A stretch of 64,000 nt of DNA from an uncultured Planctomycetales bacterium (GTDB taxonomy: Bacteria > Planctomycetota > Planctomycetia > Isosphaerales > Isosphaeraceae). Shown here in pieces: positions 1 through 7,152 of the stretch (positions within the stretch are counted from its first letter, which is position 1; every line of letters begins with the position of its first letter). The notes under the pieces are model-generated. The model was not told the origin of the DNA, did no database searches, and was given only the letters and a program-made list of their open reading frames with translations. A program made the position numbers and the translations under genes. The DNA lies in the NCBI GenBank assembly GCA_903926465.1, contig CAIYJE010000067.1, positions 62,001 through 126,000 on the forward strand, in the 5' to 3' direction.

Positions 1-47
1 TGGTCAGTCGCTTCAAGCTGAGCACTGAAGTTGCTACGAACGCATGA
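1..47 (+). CDS. 3' end of probable methyl-accepting chemotaxis protein (partial)
   Basis: An open frame enters from the window edge and reads (L)VSRFKLSTEVATNA before a TGA at 45-47. The LVxRFKL ending is typical of methyl-accepting chemotaxis proteins. The stop overlaps the cheB start as ATGA (44-47), which points to translational coupling. The MCP identity rests on 14 residues and on the neighbouring cheB and cheR, so it is an inference; a CheA or CheW end is less likely but possible. Confidence 0.5.
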   Translation, partial: VSRFKLSTEVATNA

Positions 48-1141
48 GTGCTGAACCACCTCTGCGACTTCTGATTGTGGATGACTCTCGGATCTTCCGA
101 GCGGCGATGCAAGACGCGCTCGAAGGTCGAACCGATATTCGTGTGGTGGGATCGGTCTGGAGTGGTGAGAAGGCGGTGGAGTTCATCCGGGAATCGCCGC
201 CTGACCTGGTGACCTTGGATATCAACATGCCTGGCCAAGGGGGCTTGGAGACACTCAGTCAGATCCAGGAGATCAATCAGAGTCGGACCGGGATGCCACC
301 TATTGGCGTGCTGCTTGTGAGTGCGCTGACATCGCGTGGAGCCGCCACCACTGTTGAAGGGCTTCAGCGGGGTGCGTTTGATTTCATTCTTAAGCCTGAT
401 GGGCCAGATGAAAAGGAAAATCAGACCCAGTTGCAACAACTGCTACTGGAGAAGATCAACCTGTTTTCGCAACGGTTGAAGGTCGGGCAGGCTACGTCCT
501 CTTCGCGTACGGCTCCGCCGGTTGTCTGCGCTACACCGTCTCGTTCTGGTCGATACAGCGTGGTTGCCATTGGCTCTTCCACCGGTGGACCAGAGGCCCT
601 TGCGCGGATTTTGCCAGAGATTACCCGGCAATCCAAGTGTCCCATCTTCGTCGTCCAGCATCTTCCACCTGGAATGACCGGTTACTTTGCCGAGAGTCTG
701 GCCCGCAAGTGTGATTTTCGGGTTGTCGAGGCCCAAGACGGTCTCGTTGTGGAAAACAGTACCATCTATGTTGCGCCTGGAGGCCACCACATGGTGCTTC
801 GCAAGCAAGATGGTCGGGTAGTGATTGGGCTGAATGATCTGCCGCCGGAGAACGGGTGTCGGCCGTCTGTGGATGTGTTCTTTCGATCTATTGCTTCAAT
901 CTATCCCCATGCGGTAGTTGCGGTTGTCTTGACGGGCATGGGCACAGACGGAGCGAAAGGTTTGATGCCTCTCAAACGCAATGGTGCGTATGTGATTGCT
1001 CAAGATGAGGCAACGAGCGTGGTATGGGGCATGCCTGGTGCCGCGGCGGCCACCAACCAGGTTGATGAGATTTTGCCCATCGGCCGGATTGGCACTACCG
1101 TTGCGAAGTTGCTTGCAACCAGGGCTAAACCATGCAGTTAA
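44..1141 (+). CDS. cheB: CheB: chemotaxis response regulator, protein-glutamate methylesterase
   Basis: 365 residues, the usual CheB length. An N-terminal receiver domain (about 7-125) has the acidic pair in IVDDSR (11-16), phospho-acceptor Asp59 in LDINMPG and Lys117. The C-terminal methylesterase domain (about 170-360) has the catalytic Ser179 in AIGSSTGG, His206 in VVQHLP and Asp302 in GMGTDG. CheB removes methyl groups from, or deamidates, receptor glutamates to adapt chemotaxis signalling in the cytoplasm. The ATG overlaps the stop of the upstream probable receptor gene (ATGA). Its own stop lies 10 bp inside cheR, so receptor, cheB and cheR probably form one translationally coupled unit. 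All catalytic residues are present. Confidence 0.95.
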   Translation: MSAEPPLRLLIVDDSRIFRAAMQDALEGRTDIRVVGSVWSGEKAVEFIRESPPDLVTLDINMPGQGGLETLSQIQEINQSRTGMPPIGVLLVSALTSRGAATTVEGLQRGAFDFILKPDGPDEKENQTQLQQLLLEKINLFSQRLKVGQATSSSRTAPPVVCATPSRSGRYSVVAIGSSTGGPEALARILPEITRQSKCPIFVVQHLPPGMTGYFAESLARKCDFRVVEAQDGLVVENSTIYVAPGGHHMVLRKQDGRVVIGLNDLPPENGCRPSVDVFFRSIASIYPHAVVAVVLTGMGTDGAKGLMPLKRNGAYVIAQDEATSVVWGMPGAAAATNQVDEILPIGRIGTTVAKLLATRAKPCS

Positions 1142-1989
1142 GCCACGACGCGTTCCTGGCCATCTGTCGCATTGTCCATGACTTATGTGGCATCGTGATT
1201 GCTGCGGATAAGCAGTATCTCATCAAGTCGAGACTTGAACCGGTACTGCACAAGAATCATCTGCCGTCTTATGAGGCGTTAGTTGAACGGCTCAAACTGC
1301 CAAATTCGTTAACGATTCAGGATCAAATTGTTGAGGCGATCACGACCAAGGAAACTTCTTTCAACCGAGACAGTCATCCGTTCGAGGAGTTGAAACGCTC
1401 GATTCTTCCGGAACTCGCGGCCCGACTCTTTGAGCGTAAGATGAGCACGGGGCTGGCCTACCCCCGGTGTCGCATCTGGTGTGCGGCCGTGGCCACCGGT
1501 CAGGAAGCGTATAGCCTGGCCATGACGATCTCGGATTTTGTGGCGGCTCGGCCTATGGGTGGCCTTTCGATTGATGATTTCCCGATTCTGGCCACCGACA
1601 TCTCTCAGCAGGCGCTGGCGGTGGCGCGTGATGGGCAATACACCGCCGCCGAGCTTGGGCGGGGCATAGGCGCAGAGCAACGAGAGAAGTACCTGAAGCC
1701 CAAGGATGGAGCCTGGGTGATCCAGCCGGCCATTCGCCGGATGGTTGAATTCCGCCGGATCAATCTGGTTCACCCGCTGCCGGACCTTGGCACGTTTGAT
1801 CTGATTCTTTGTCGAAATATTCTGATTTATTTCGACGAGACCTTACGCCGTCGGCTCTGCCAGAACTTTTATTCCGCGCTGAATCCCAAAGGATTGCTCA
1901 TGATTGGGGCGGCGGAAAGCCTCTATGGCGTGAGCGATGCCTTCAAACTTGAGCATTTTGGCCGCACCGTTGTCTACCGCAAGCCGTGA
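1132..1989 (+). CDS. cheR: CheR: chemotaxis protein methyltransferase
   Basis: 285 residues. CheR uses SAM to methylate glutamates of chemoreceptors, opposing CheB. The N-terminal helical domain contains TKETSFNRDSHPFEEL, the family's receptor/SAM-contact segment. The Rossmann domain shows IWCAAVATGQEAYSLAM (SAM motif I), ILATDISQQALAVARDGQY (acidic SAM-binding residue) and DLILCRNILIYF. In most CheR proteins motif I reads SAGCSTGEEPYS; here it is CAAVATGQEAYS, a mild divergence. The start overlaps the cheB end by 10 bp. A palindromic repeat follows the stop. Confidence 0.95.
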   Translation: MQLSHDAFLAICRIVHDLCGIVIAADKQYLIKSRLEPVLHKNHLPSYEALVERLKLPNSLTIQDQIVEAITTKETSFNRDSHPFEELKRSILPELAARLFERKMSTGLAYPRCRIWCAAVATGQEAYSLAMTISDFVAARPMGGLSIDDFPILATDISQQALAVARDGQYTAAELGRGIGAEQREKYLKPKDGAWVIQPAIRRMVEFRRINLVHPLPDLGTFDLILCRNILIYFDETLRRRLCQNFYSALNPKGLLMIGAAESLYGVSDAFKLEHFGRTVVYRKP

Positions 1990-2066
1990 TTCCTGGGGCG
2001 TTGAAGTCGATTCCGCAGGAACCGCCAACCATGGCTGGACCCGATCCTGATACTCATTGGGATCCA

Positions 2067-2121
2067 TTTCAAAACCTGGGGCTGGTACCGTACGGAATCG
2101 AAGCCGCTCCCGGTTTTGAAA
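2067..2121. repeat. 55-bp palindromic repeat, copy A
   Basis: The core starts TTTCAAAACC and ends GGTTTTGAAA, giving terminal inverted repeats 55 bp apart end to end. The same core length recurs at 9846, 35511 and 40183. Copy A is the most diverged in the middle. It lies between the convergent ends of cheR and rpoN and fills most of that gap (1990-2145). No U-tract follows, so it is not a standard intrinsic terminator. Confidence 0.8.
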
Positions 2122-2145
2122 CCGATTCCTTCGGTTTGTAAGGGG

Positions 2146-3591
2146 TCAGAAAACCTTGCGCTGGCGGCTGGAAGGGATTTTAAGGGCCTTGCGGTACTTG
2201 CTAACGGTACGCCGGGCCACAGGAATTCCCAGCTTCTCAAGCTCATCTACGATCTCCTCATCGGACATCGGATTGCTCTTATCTTCCTTGGCCACAATTT
2301 CAAGCAGCTTCTGCTTGATCGTATCCCAGGCCATTTCTTCGCCATCGGCAGTCTTGGTGCCGCCACCGAAGAACCGCTTGAGCGGGAAGTTGCCGCGTGG
2401 GGTCTGCACCCATTTGTCGTCCACTGCGCGGCTGACGGTGGTCACGTGCACCCCAACCTGGTCGGCAATCTGCTGCATCTTCAGTGGTTCCAGGAACTCG
2501 GGCCCCTTGTCCAGGAACTGTGTCTGATAGTCGATGATCGACCGTGCCACCTTGAGCAGGGTGGAACGACGCTGTTCTACCGATTCAATCAGCCATCGAG
2601 CCGCCTGGAGCTTCTTTTGAATGTAGGCGCGGGCCTCGGGGTCGGCCGTATTGCTTTTGAGCAGTTTCTGGTAGCGGCGAGAGATGGAAAGCTGGGGTGT
2701 GTGCTCGTCGAGCAAGCGAACGTCATAGCCGCCTGAGTCGTTCGGCTCAACCAGCAGGTCTGGTACCACGTAGTGAGCGCGGTCAGAGTCTTCGTGGCCG
2801 CCTGGACGTGGATCGAGCCTGCGCAGAGATTCCAGGGCATCCTTGATCCGCTCAATCGATATGCCGGTCTTCTTCTCAATCTGAGGCAGCCGATTGTGTT
2901 GCAGGTCATCAATGTGCTGGGTGAGCAAAATCTTCAGGATGTCATGATGCGGGACATCGGGCGTGAGTTGCAGGACCAGGCATTCCTGCAGGTTTCGCGC
3001 TCCAACCCCTGGTGGGTCTAGTTTTTGCACCAGGTAGAGGGCCTGTTCGGCGTCGTCCACGGTGGCTGAGCCACCAAAATCTCGTGCAATTTCCGCCAGG
3101 TCCAGGGTCAGATAGCCGTGCTCATCCAGGTTGTAAATGATGTACTCGGCCAGCGCCCGCCGGGTTGGGTCGACGTCAAAGAAGCTCAACTGGTCAACAA
3201 GCAGGTCATGAAACGAGCGCGGCCGACTCGCCATGTTTTGCATGGCTTCCAGCTTGCGATCCGACTGTTCACTTAGCGCAGCCCGACTCGGCCTGTGTGC
3301 TTCCGCATAACTTTCAGCCCACTCGTCATAGCCATCGAACGGGACCGAATCGGCCTCGGTCTGGCCCCCATCGCTGGCCGATGCTCCCATCGAGCCGTCG
3401 CCATCTCCAGACTCCGGAGTGACCCGCGAGTCTCGAAGATCCACGAGCAGGGGATTCTCAATTAACTCCTGATCAATACGTTCCTGCAGTGCCATGGCTG
3501 GCAGTTGCAATATTTCCATCGACTGGATCATGCGTGGCGCCATTCGCAGGCGCATATCCGTCCGCATATGCTGAGACGTATCAAGCCGCAT
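2146..3591 (-). CDS. rpoN: RNA polymerase sigma-54 factor
   Basis: 481 residues. The N-terminal Gln/Leu-rich region I (about 5-50, RMIQSMEILQLPAMALQERI) contacts activators. An acidic region II (about 55-110) follows, then the core-binding domain and the -12/-24 promoter-binding domain. The C-terminus carries the RpoN box, ARRTVSKYRKAL, near residue 465. Sigma-54 directs RNA polymerase to -24/-12 promoters and needs an AAA+ activator. It follows recR with a gap of about 130 bp and may or may not be part of that unit. The gene is intact. No activator gene lies beside it. Confidence 0.96.
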   Translation of the reverse strand: MRLDTSQHMRTDMRLRMAPRMIQSMEILQLPAMALQERIDQELIENPLLVDLRDSRVTPESGDGDGSMGASASDGGQTEADSVPFDGYDEWAESYAEAHRPSRAALSEQSDRKLEAMQNMASRPRSFHDLLVDQLSFFDVDPTRRALAEYIIYNLDEHGYLTLDLAEIARDFGGSATVDDAEQALYLVQKLDPPGVGARNLQECLVLQLTPDVPHHDILKILLTQHIDDLQHNRLPQIEKKTGISIERIKDALESLRRLDPRPGGHEDSDRAHYVVPDLLVEPNDSGGYDVRLLDEHTPQLSISRRYQKLLKSNTADPEARAYIQKKLQAARWLIESVEQRRSTLLKVARSIIDYQTQFLDKGPEFLEPLKMQQIADQVGVHVTTVSRAVDDKWVQTPRGNFPLKRFFGGGTKTADGEEMAWDTIKQKLLEIVAKEDKSNPMSDEEIVDELEKLGIPVARRTVSKYRKALKIPSSRQRKVF

Positions 3592-3722
3592 AATTCAGGA
3601 ACCCACTAGGGACTTGCAACTCAACGAACTGGACATTTTGATCGACTTCGCAATGCTATGCAAATCTTATGCCGGGTTTTCCGGTTTGTCAAGTTGTTGG
3701 GACGAGATGCTGGGGGTTGGGC

Positions 3723-4346
3723 TCAGAATTTTGAGCGTCCAGCGAGCGCGTCGGAGAGCATTTCCTTGTTGGCAAATTCGAGCTGGCTGCCAGAGGCTAA
3801 ACCTCTGGCCAGCTTGGTGATAGGTATCTCAAACGGGGCGAGCCGCTTGGCCACCAGAAGCGCGGTGCTATCGCCCTCAAGGTTGGGGTTGGTGGCCAGG
3901 ATAATTTCGCGAATCTGGCCAGAGGCCACACGTTCCGCCAGGGGCTCTAGAGTCAACTGATCGGGTCCAATTCCCTGGAGTGGGGCGAGCCGACCGAGCA
4001 GCACGTGGTAAACGCCTGAGAAGGAATTGGTTCGTTCCAGGGCCAGCAGGTCACGGTGCTGTTCTACAACGCAGAGCAGTCCCTGATCTCGGCGCGAGTC
4101 TCGGCAAAGTGAGCAATGGGTTTCCCCCATTTCGGTCAGGTGAAAACAGACCAGGCAGTGGCGAACCCGTTCCTTGGCTTCCTGAATGGCCAGGGCCAAG
4201 GCGAGGGCCTCATCGTCTGGACACTTGAGGATGTGGTGAGCCAGGCGCTCTGCGGATTTGGCGCCAATGCCTGGTAAGCGGCCGAACGCACAGGTGAGTC
4301 GTTCGAGGACACCGGTCAATGTGCTGGAAAGGGGAGCCGTGGCCAT
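3723..4346 (-). CDS. recR: RecR recombination mediator
   Basis: 207 residues, normal length. It has the N-terminal helix-hairpin-helix LPGIGAKSAERLAHHIL, a four-Cys zinc finger (CLVC followed by CSLC), and a Toprim domain with LCVVEQHRDLLALE and YHVLLGRLAPLQGIGP. RecR works with RecO/RecF to load RecA on gapped DNA. It lies 40 bp downstream of ybaB in the conserved order dnaX-ybaB-recR, so it is probably co-transcribed with them. Confidence 0.96.
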   Translation of the reverse strand: MATAPLSSTLTGVLERLTCAFGRLPGIGAKSAERLAHHILKCPDDEALALALAIQEAKERVRHCLVCFHLTEMGETHCSLCRDSRRDQGLLCVVEQHRDLLALERTNSFSGVYHVLLGRLAPLQGIGPDQLTLEPLAERVASGQIREIILATNPNLEGDSTALLVAKRLAPFEIPITKLARGLASGSQLEFANKEMLSDALAGRSKF

Positions 4347-4386
4347 GTCGAAATCACCGTGGCAAGTCGAAGGGAGAACAGAGGCA

Positions 4387-4728
4387 TCAGGACTTGAACA
4401 TTCGGCTCAGGTCGCCGCCAAACCCGAAGGGTGCGGTGGCACCTTGGACCGAACTTGCGGCCTGATCTCGGGCACGGATCAGGGCTTGGTTCACGGCCGA
4501 GGTCACAAGGTCTTCCAGCAGTTCCTGATCCGATTCAGTGAGTAGTTTTGGGTCGATCCGAACCGAAAGGATTTCAAGCCGACCGTTTGCCCGGGCGGTG
4601 ACAACGCCGCCGCCGGCGGATCCTTCCACCTCAATTTTCCCGAGTTCCTCGGTGGCCTTCTCGACGGCTTCCTTGATTTTGCCCGCATTTTTCAAAAGGT
4701 TGCCGAGTTCGCCAAAGTTTGGAAGCAC
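4387..4728 (-). CDS. YbaB/EbfC-family nucleoid-associated protein
   Basis: 113 residues. It contains the family pattern: an N-terminal helix rich in Lys/Glu (KNAGKIKEAVEKATEELGKIE), then GSAGGGVVTARANGRLEILSVRIDP and the closing helical segment LLEDLVTSAVNQAL. Members bind DNA as dimers and coat the nucleoid. The gene sits between dnaX and recR as in many bacteria. The C-terminal tail is short and Gly/Phe-containing. Confidence 0.93.
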   Translation of the reverse strand: MLPNFGELGNLLKNAGKIKEAVEKATEELGKIEVEGSAGGGVVTARANGRLEILSVRIDPKLLTESDQELLEDLVTSAVNQALIRARDQAASSVQGATAPFGFGGDLSRMFKS

Positions 4729-4829
4729 GTGAGGAATCTCCCAGCGGCTATCAGGTTCAAATCGAGTCCAGTTTCAAACGCATTCGCCGAACCAAATCAT
4801 TATACGGCAACAGGCAAAGCTGGCGTGAA

Positions 4830-6743
4830 TTAGCCGAGATCGGCTTCGTCTTCCACTTCGACGTGAATCGGCCTGGCTTCGAAAAGTTTGATCAGATCCT
4901 GGACCAGGTTATCCTCCTCAAGATCCTTGTGTTTCAAAGATTTGTTGGCAGACGGCGACTCACGGCGGACCACGGGCTGTGCCAGGCTTTGTCGCTCAAA
5001 TTCCAAAATGAGGGGCCGTTCCAGCGCCGCTCTGAGGGCCGATTCGATCTTGCTCCGGTTTTCCGGTAATTCGCAGGCGTCGGCCGAAAAGTTGTACATC
5101 GGCGGGACCTGAACCTGGAGATGGTCCGGCCCGGCCAGATGGAATGCCGTGAACCGGAGCAAATGATTTTCAAGTTTGCCGCCAAACTCGGTCGCCATTT
5201 GCATCCAGACCTGCCGGATCTGCTCCAGGGGGTCTGTTGAGGAGCCGGTCGATCTTCGGGGTTCTTGCCCGTCGAGTTGGTTCGCCGGCGTATTTGATGC
5301 CGGCATCGCCATCACCGACTGGATCCCGGCCGGGGGACGAGGTTCTTCGTCAGGAGCGCTCAGAGGTTTTTTTTTTACGGACGGGGATGGTGCGCGTGAG
5401 TTTGCGCCGGCGGCGGCTTGTGGATTGTCAATTCGGGCAAGAAGCTCAGACAGTTCGGTAAAGTCTTCAAGCCGGGCAGCCCGACAGATGGCCAGTTCGA
5501 GCAAGAGCCTGGGTTGCGAGTTCCCCCGCATTCGCAAGCGGGCTTCCGAGAGGAGCTGGAGGGTGACCAAAACGGTGTCCAGTGGCCAGCGTCCTGCAAC
5601 GGCTGCCAGCCGTGCACGCACCGCCGGAGGGGCACCCAGAAGGTCGGTTCCTGCTCCCGCGGCCAGCACCATGACGTCTCTGAGAAATTCGAGCAGCCCA
5701 GAGAGCAGGTCGGCGGCCTGAACACCGGAGGAAAAGGACTTCTCGATTATTTGAAGGGCCGCGGCTGGGTCGTGATCGGCCAGGGCATCAATCAGGTCCA
5801 GAACGCTCTCGTCAGGCGCCAGGCCAAGTGCATCGTGAACCACCTGTTCGGTCAGGTGGGCGTTTCCAGACGAAAGCAGTTGTTCCAGTAAAGACTGGGC
5901 ATCTCGCATGGAGCCGGCAGAGCGTCTGGCCACGGTGAGCAAGGCTTCGGGATCGGCCTTGATCCCTTCTCGTTCACAGATCGAGCCCAGGGTCTCACTG
6001 ATCTGGTCAGGTCGGATCCCCGCGAAATCAAATCGCTGGCAACGTGAGAGAACGGTGACCGGAATCTTGCCCGGCTCCGTGGTAGCAAAGAAGAATTTCA
6101 CATGTTCAGGGGGCTCTTCCAGCGTTTTAAGCAACGCGTTAAAAGCGCCCGTCGACAGCATGTGAACTTCATCGATGTAGTAGATTTTGGTGCGGGCCCG
6201 GCTGGGTCTCAGGCTGGCATTTTGCCGAAGTTCTCGCACCTGTTCCACGCCGTTGTTGCTGGCACCGTCAATCTCGATCACGTCAACGTCTTGTCCCACG
6301 CTGATGGACTGACAGATATCGCAGGTGTTGCAGGGGGTCTCGGTTGGTCCCTGAACACAATTCAGACATTTGGCAAAGATGCGGGCGATCGATGTTTTTC
6401 CAACACCCCGGGTGCCACTGAAAAGATAGGCGTGTGTTACCCGCTTCATGCGGATGGCATTGCCAAGCGCCTGAACAACATGGTCCTGTCCCACCACCTC
6501 GGAGAACGATTGAGGTCGATACCTCCGGGCAACCACCTGGTAGCCTGAACCTGTTGCGGGGGCAGGGGAATTGACTTCAGGCGATTGTGGGCGAGCCAAA
6601 GCGTGCTCCCTTCTTTGGGCGGGAGTTGCAGAGGACAGAGATGGTCTTGGGTAAGGTTGGTTCGAGAAGCTGACGTGGGCCAACGCTTCAGCAATGTTCG
6701 AACCGTAGCTGCAACACGAGGCACCAGGCTTTGCCTGGATCAT
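4830..6743 (-). CDS. dnaX: DNA polymerase III subunit gamma/tau
   Basis: The chosen ATG at 6743 gives 637 residues. A longer frame begins at 6803 but would run into the SRP RNA gene, so the later start is preferred. AAA+ clamp-loader features: RPQSFSEVVGQDHVVQ, Walker A GTRGVGKTSIA, zinc-binding cysteines around CNTCDIC, Walker B IDEVHMLS and sensor SRCQRFDF. The region after about residue 370 is a tau-like extension ending in an acidic tail. It loads the beta clamp at the replication fork. The first ~60 residues before the AAA+ domain are unusually long and low-complexity. No obvious gamma-type frameshift site was identified by eye. Confidence 0.95.
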   Translation of the reverse strand: MIQAKPGASCCSYGSNIAEALAHVSFSNQPYPRPSLSSATPAQRREHALARPQSPEVNSPAPATGSGYQVVARRYRPQSFSEVVGQDHVVQALGNAIRMKRVTHAYLFSGTRGVGKTSIARIFAKCLNCVQGPTETPCNTCDICQSISVGQDVDVIEIDGASNNGVEQVRELRQNASLRPSRARTKIYYIDEVHMLSTGAFNALLKTLEEPPEHVKFFFATTEPGKIPVTVLSRCQRFDFAGIRPDQISETLGSICEREGIKADPEALLTVARRSAGSMRDAQSLLEQLLSSGNAHLTEQVVHDALGLAPDESVLDLIDALADHDPAAALQIIEKSFSSGVQAADLLSGLLEFLRDVMVLAAGAGTDLLGAPPAVRARLAAVAGRWPLDTVLVTLQLLSEARLRMRGNSQPRLLLELAICRAARLEDFTELSELLARIDNPQAAAGANSRAPSPSVKKKPLSAPDEEPRPPAGIQSVMAMPASNTPANQLDGQEPRRSTGSSTDPLEQIRQVWMQMATEFGGKLENHLLRFTAFHLAGPDHLQVQVPPMYNFSADACELPENRSKIESALRAALERPLILEFERQSLAQPVVRRESPSANKSLKHKDLEEDNLVQDLIKLFEARPIHVEVEDEADLG

Positions 6744-6777
6744 GATTGCCGGCAATCTACGTAAAAACAGGAGACCG

Positions 6778-6888
6778 GGGGAGCCGGGGAGGTTTTCCCG
6801 CACGCATGGTCACGATGTTTATGGCTGCTGCGTTCCCGCCCTGACCAGGTTCACAGGCGCCCATCGTCCGGGTCCCCCCCGGCTCGCC
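6778..6888 (-). ncRNA. ffs: Signal recognition particle RNA (4.5S type)
   Basis: The minus strand contains GGTCAGGGCGGGAACGCAGC, then AGC. This closely matches the SRP Alu-less domain IV core (GGUCAGG-CCGGAAGG-AGCAGC), including a GGAA-type apical loop. The flanks GAGCCGGGG (about 6877-6885) and CCCCGGCTC (6781-6789) pair as the closing stem, which is expected for a ~110-nt short-form SRP RNA. It lies immediately upstream of dnaX in the same direction, as in Bacillus. Ends are placed from the stem and may be off by a few bases. Confidence 0.9.
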
Positions 6889-7152
6889 CAGACTCCCGTT
6901 GGCGGCCGGCTACAAACAAGTTGTGAATTCAATTCTTTCAGATCGTGTCCCCGCTCGCAATAGATGCGGTTGCAAATCGGGTTTCAGGCCGATGGTTCCT
7001 ATCATCACAACCCCGACGATTTCGGTGAGATCCAAGGCGGGCGGCAGGCCGGTCTCGTCTTTCCGAGAACGAGAGATAGACTGTTAATTGTCTGGCTTGG
7101 TCATGCTCACCTGGTGCTTTTGCTCAATCTGCGTCCCGGTCCATGGGTTTCA

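Noticed and set aside
2116-2736. A plus-strand frame over rpoN
   Set aside because: Antisense shadow of rpoN, and it starts inside the palindromic repeat.
4738-4829. Possible tRNA-like segment (GGTTCAAATCG) between dnaX and ybaB
   Set aside because: Only a T-loop-like string is present; no acceptor stem or anticodon arm can be formed.
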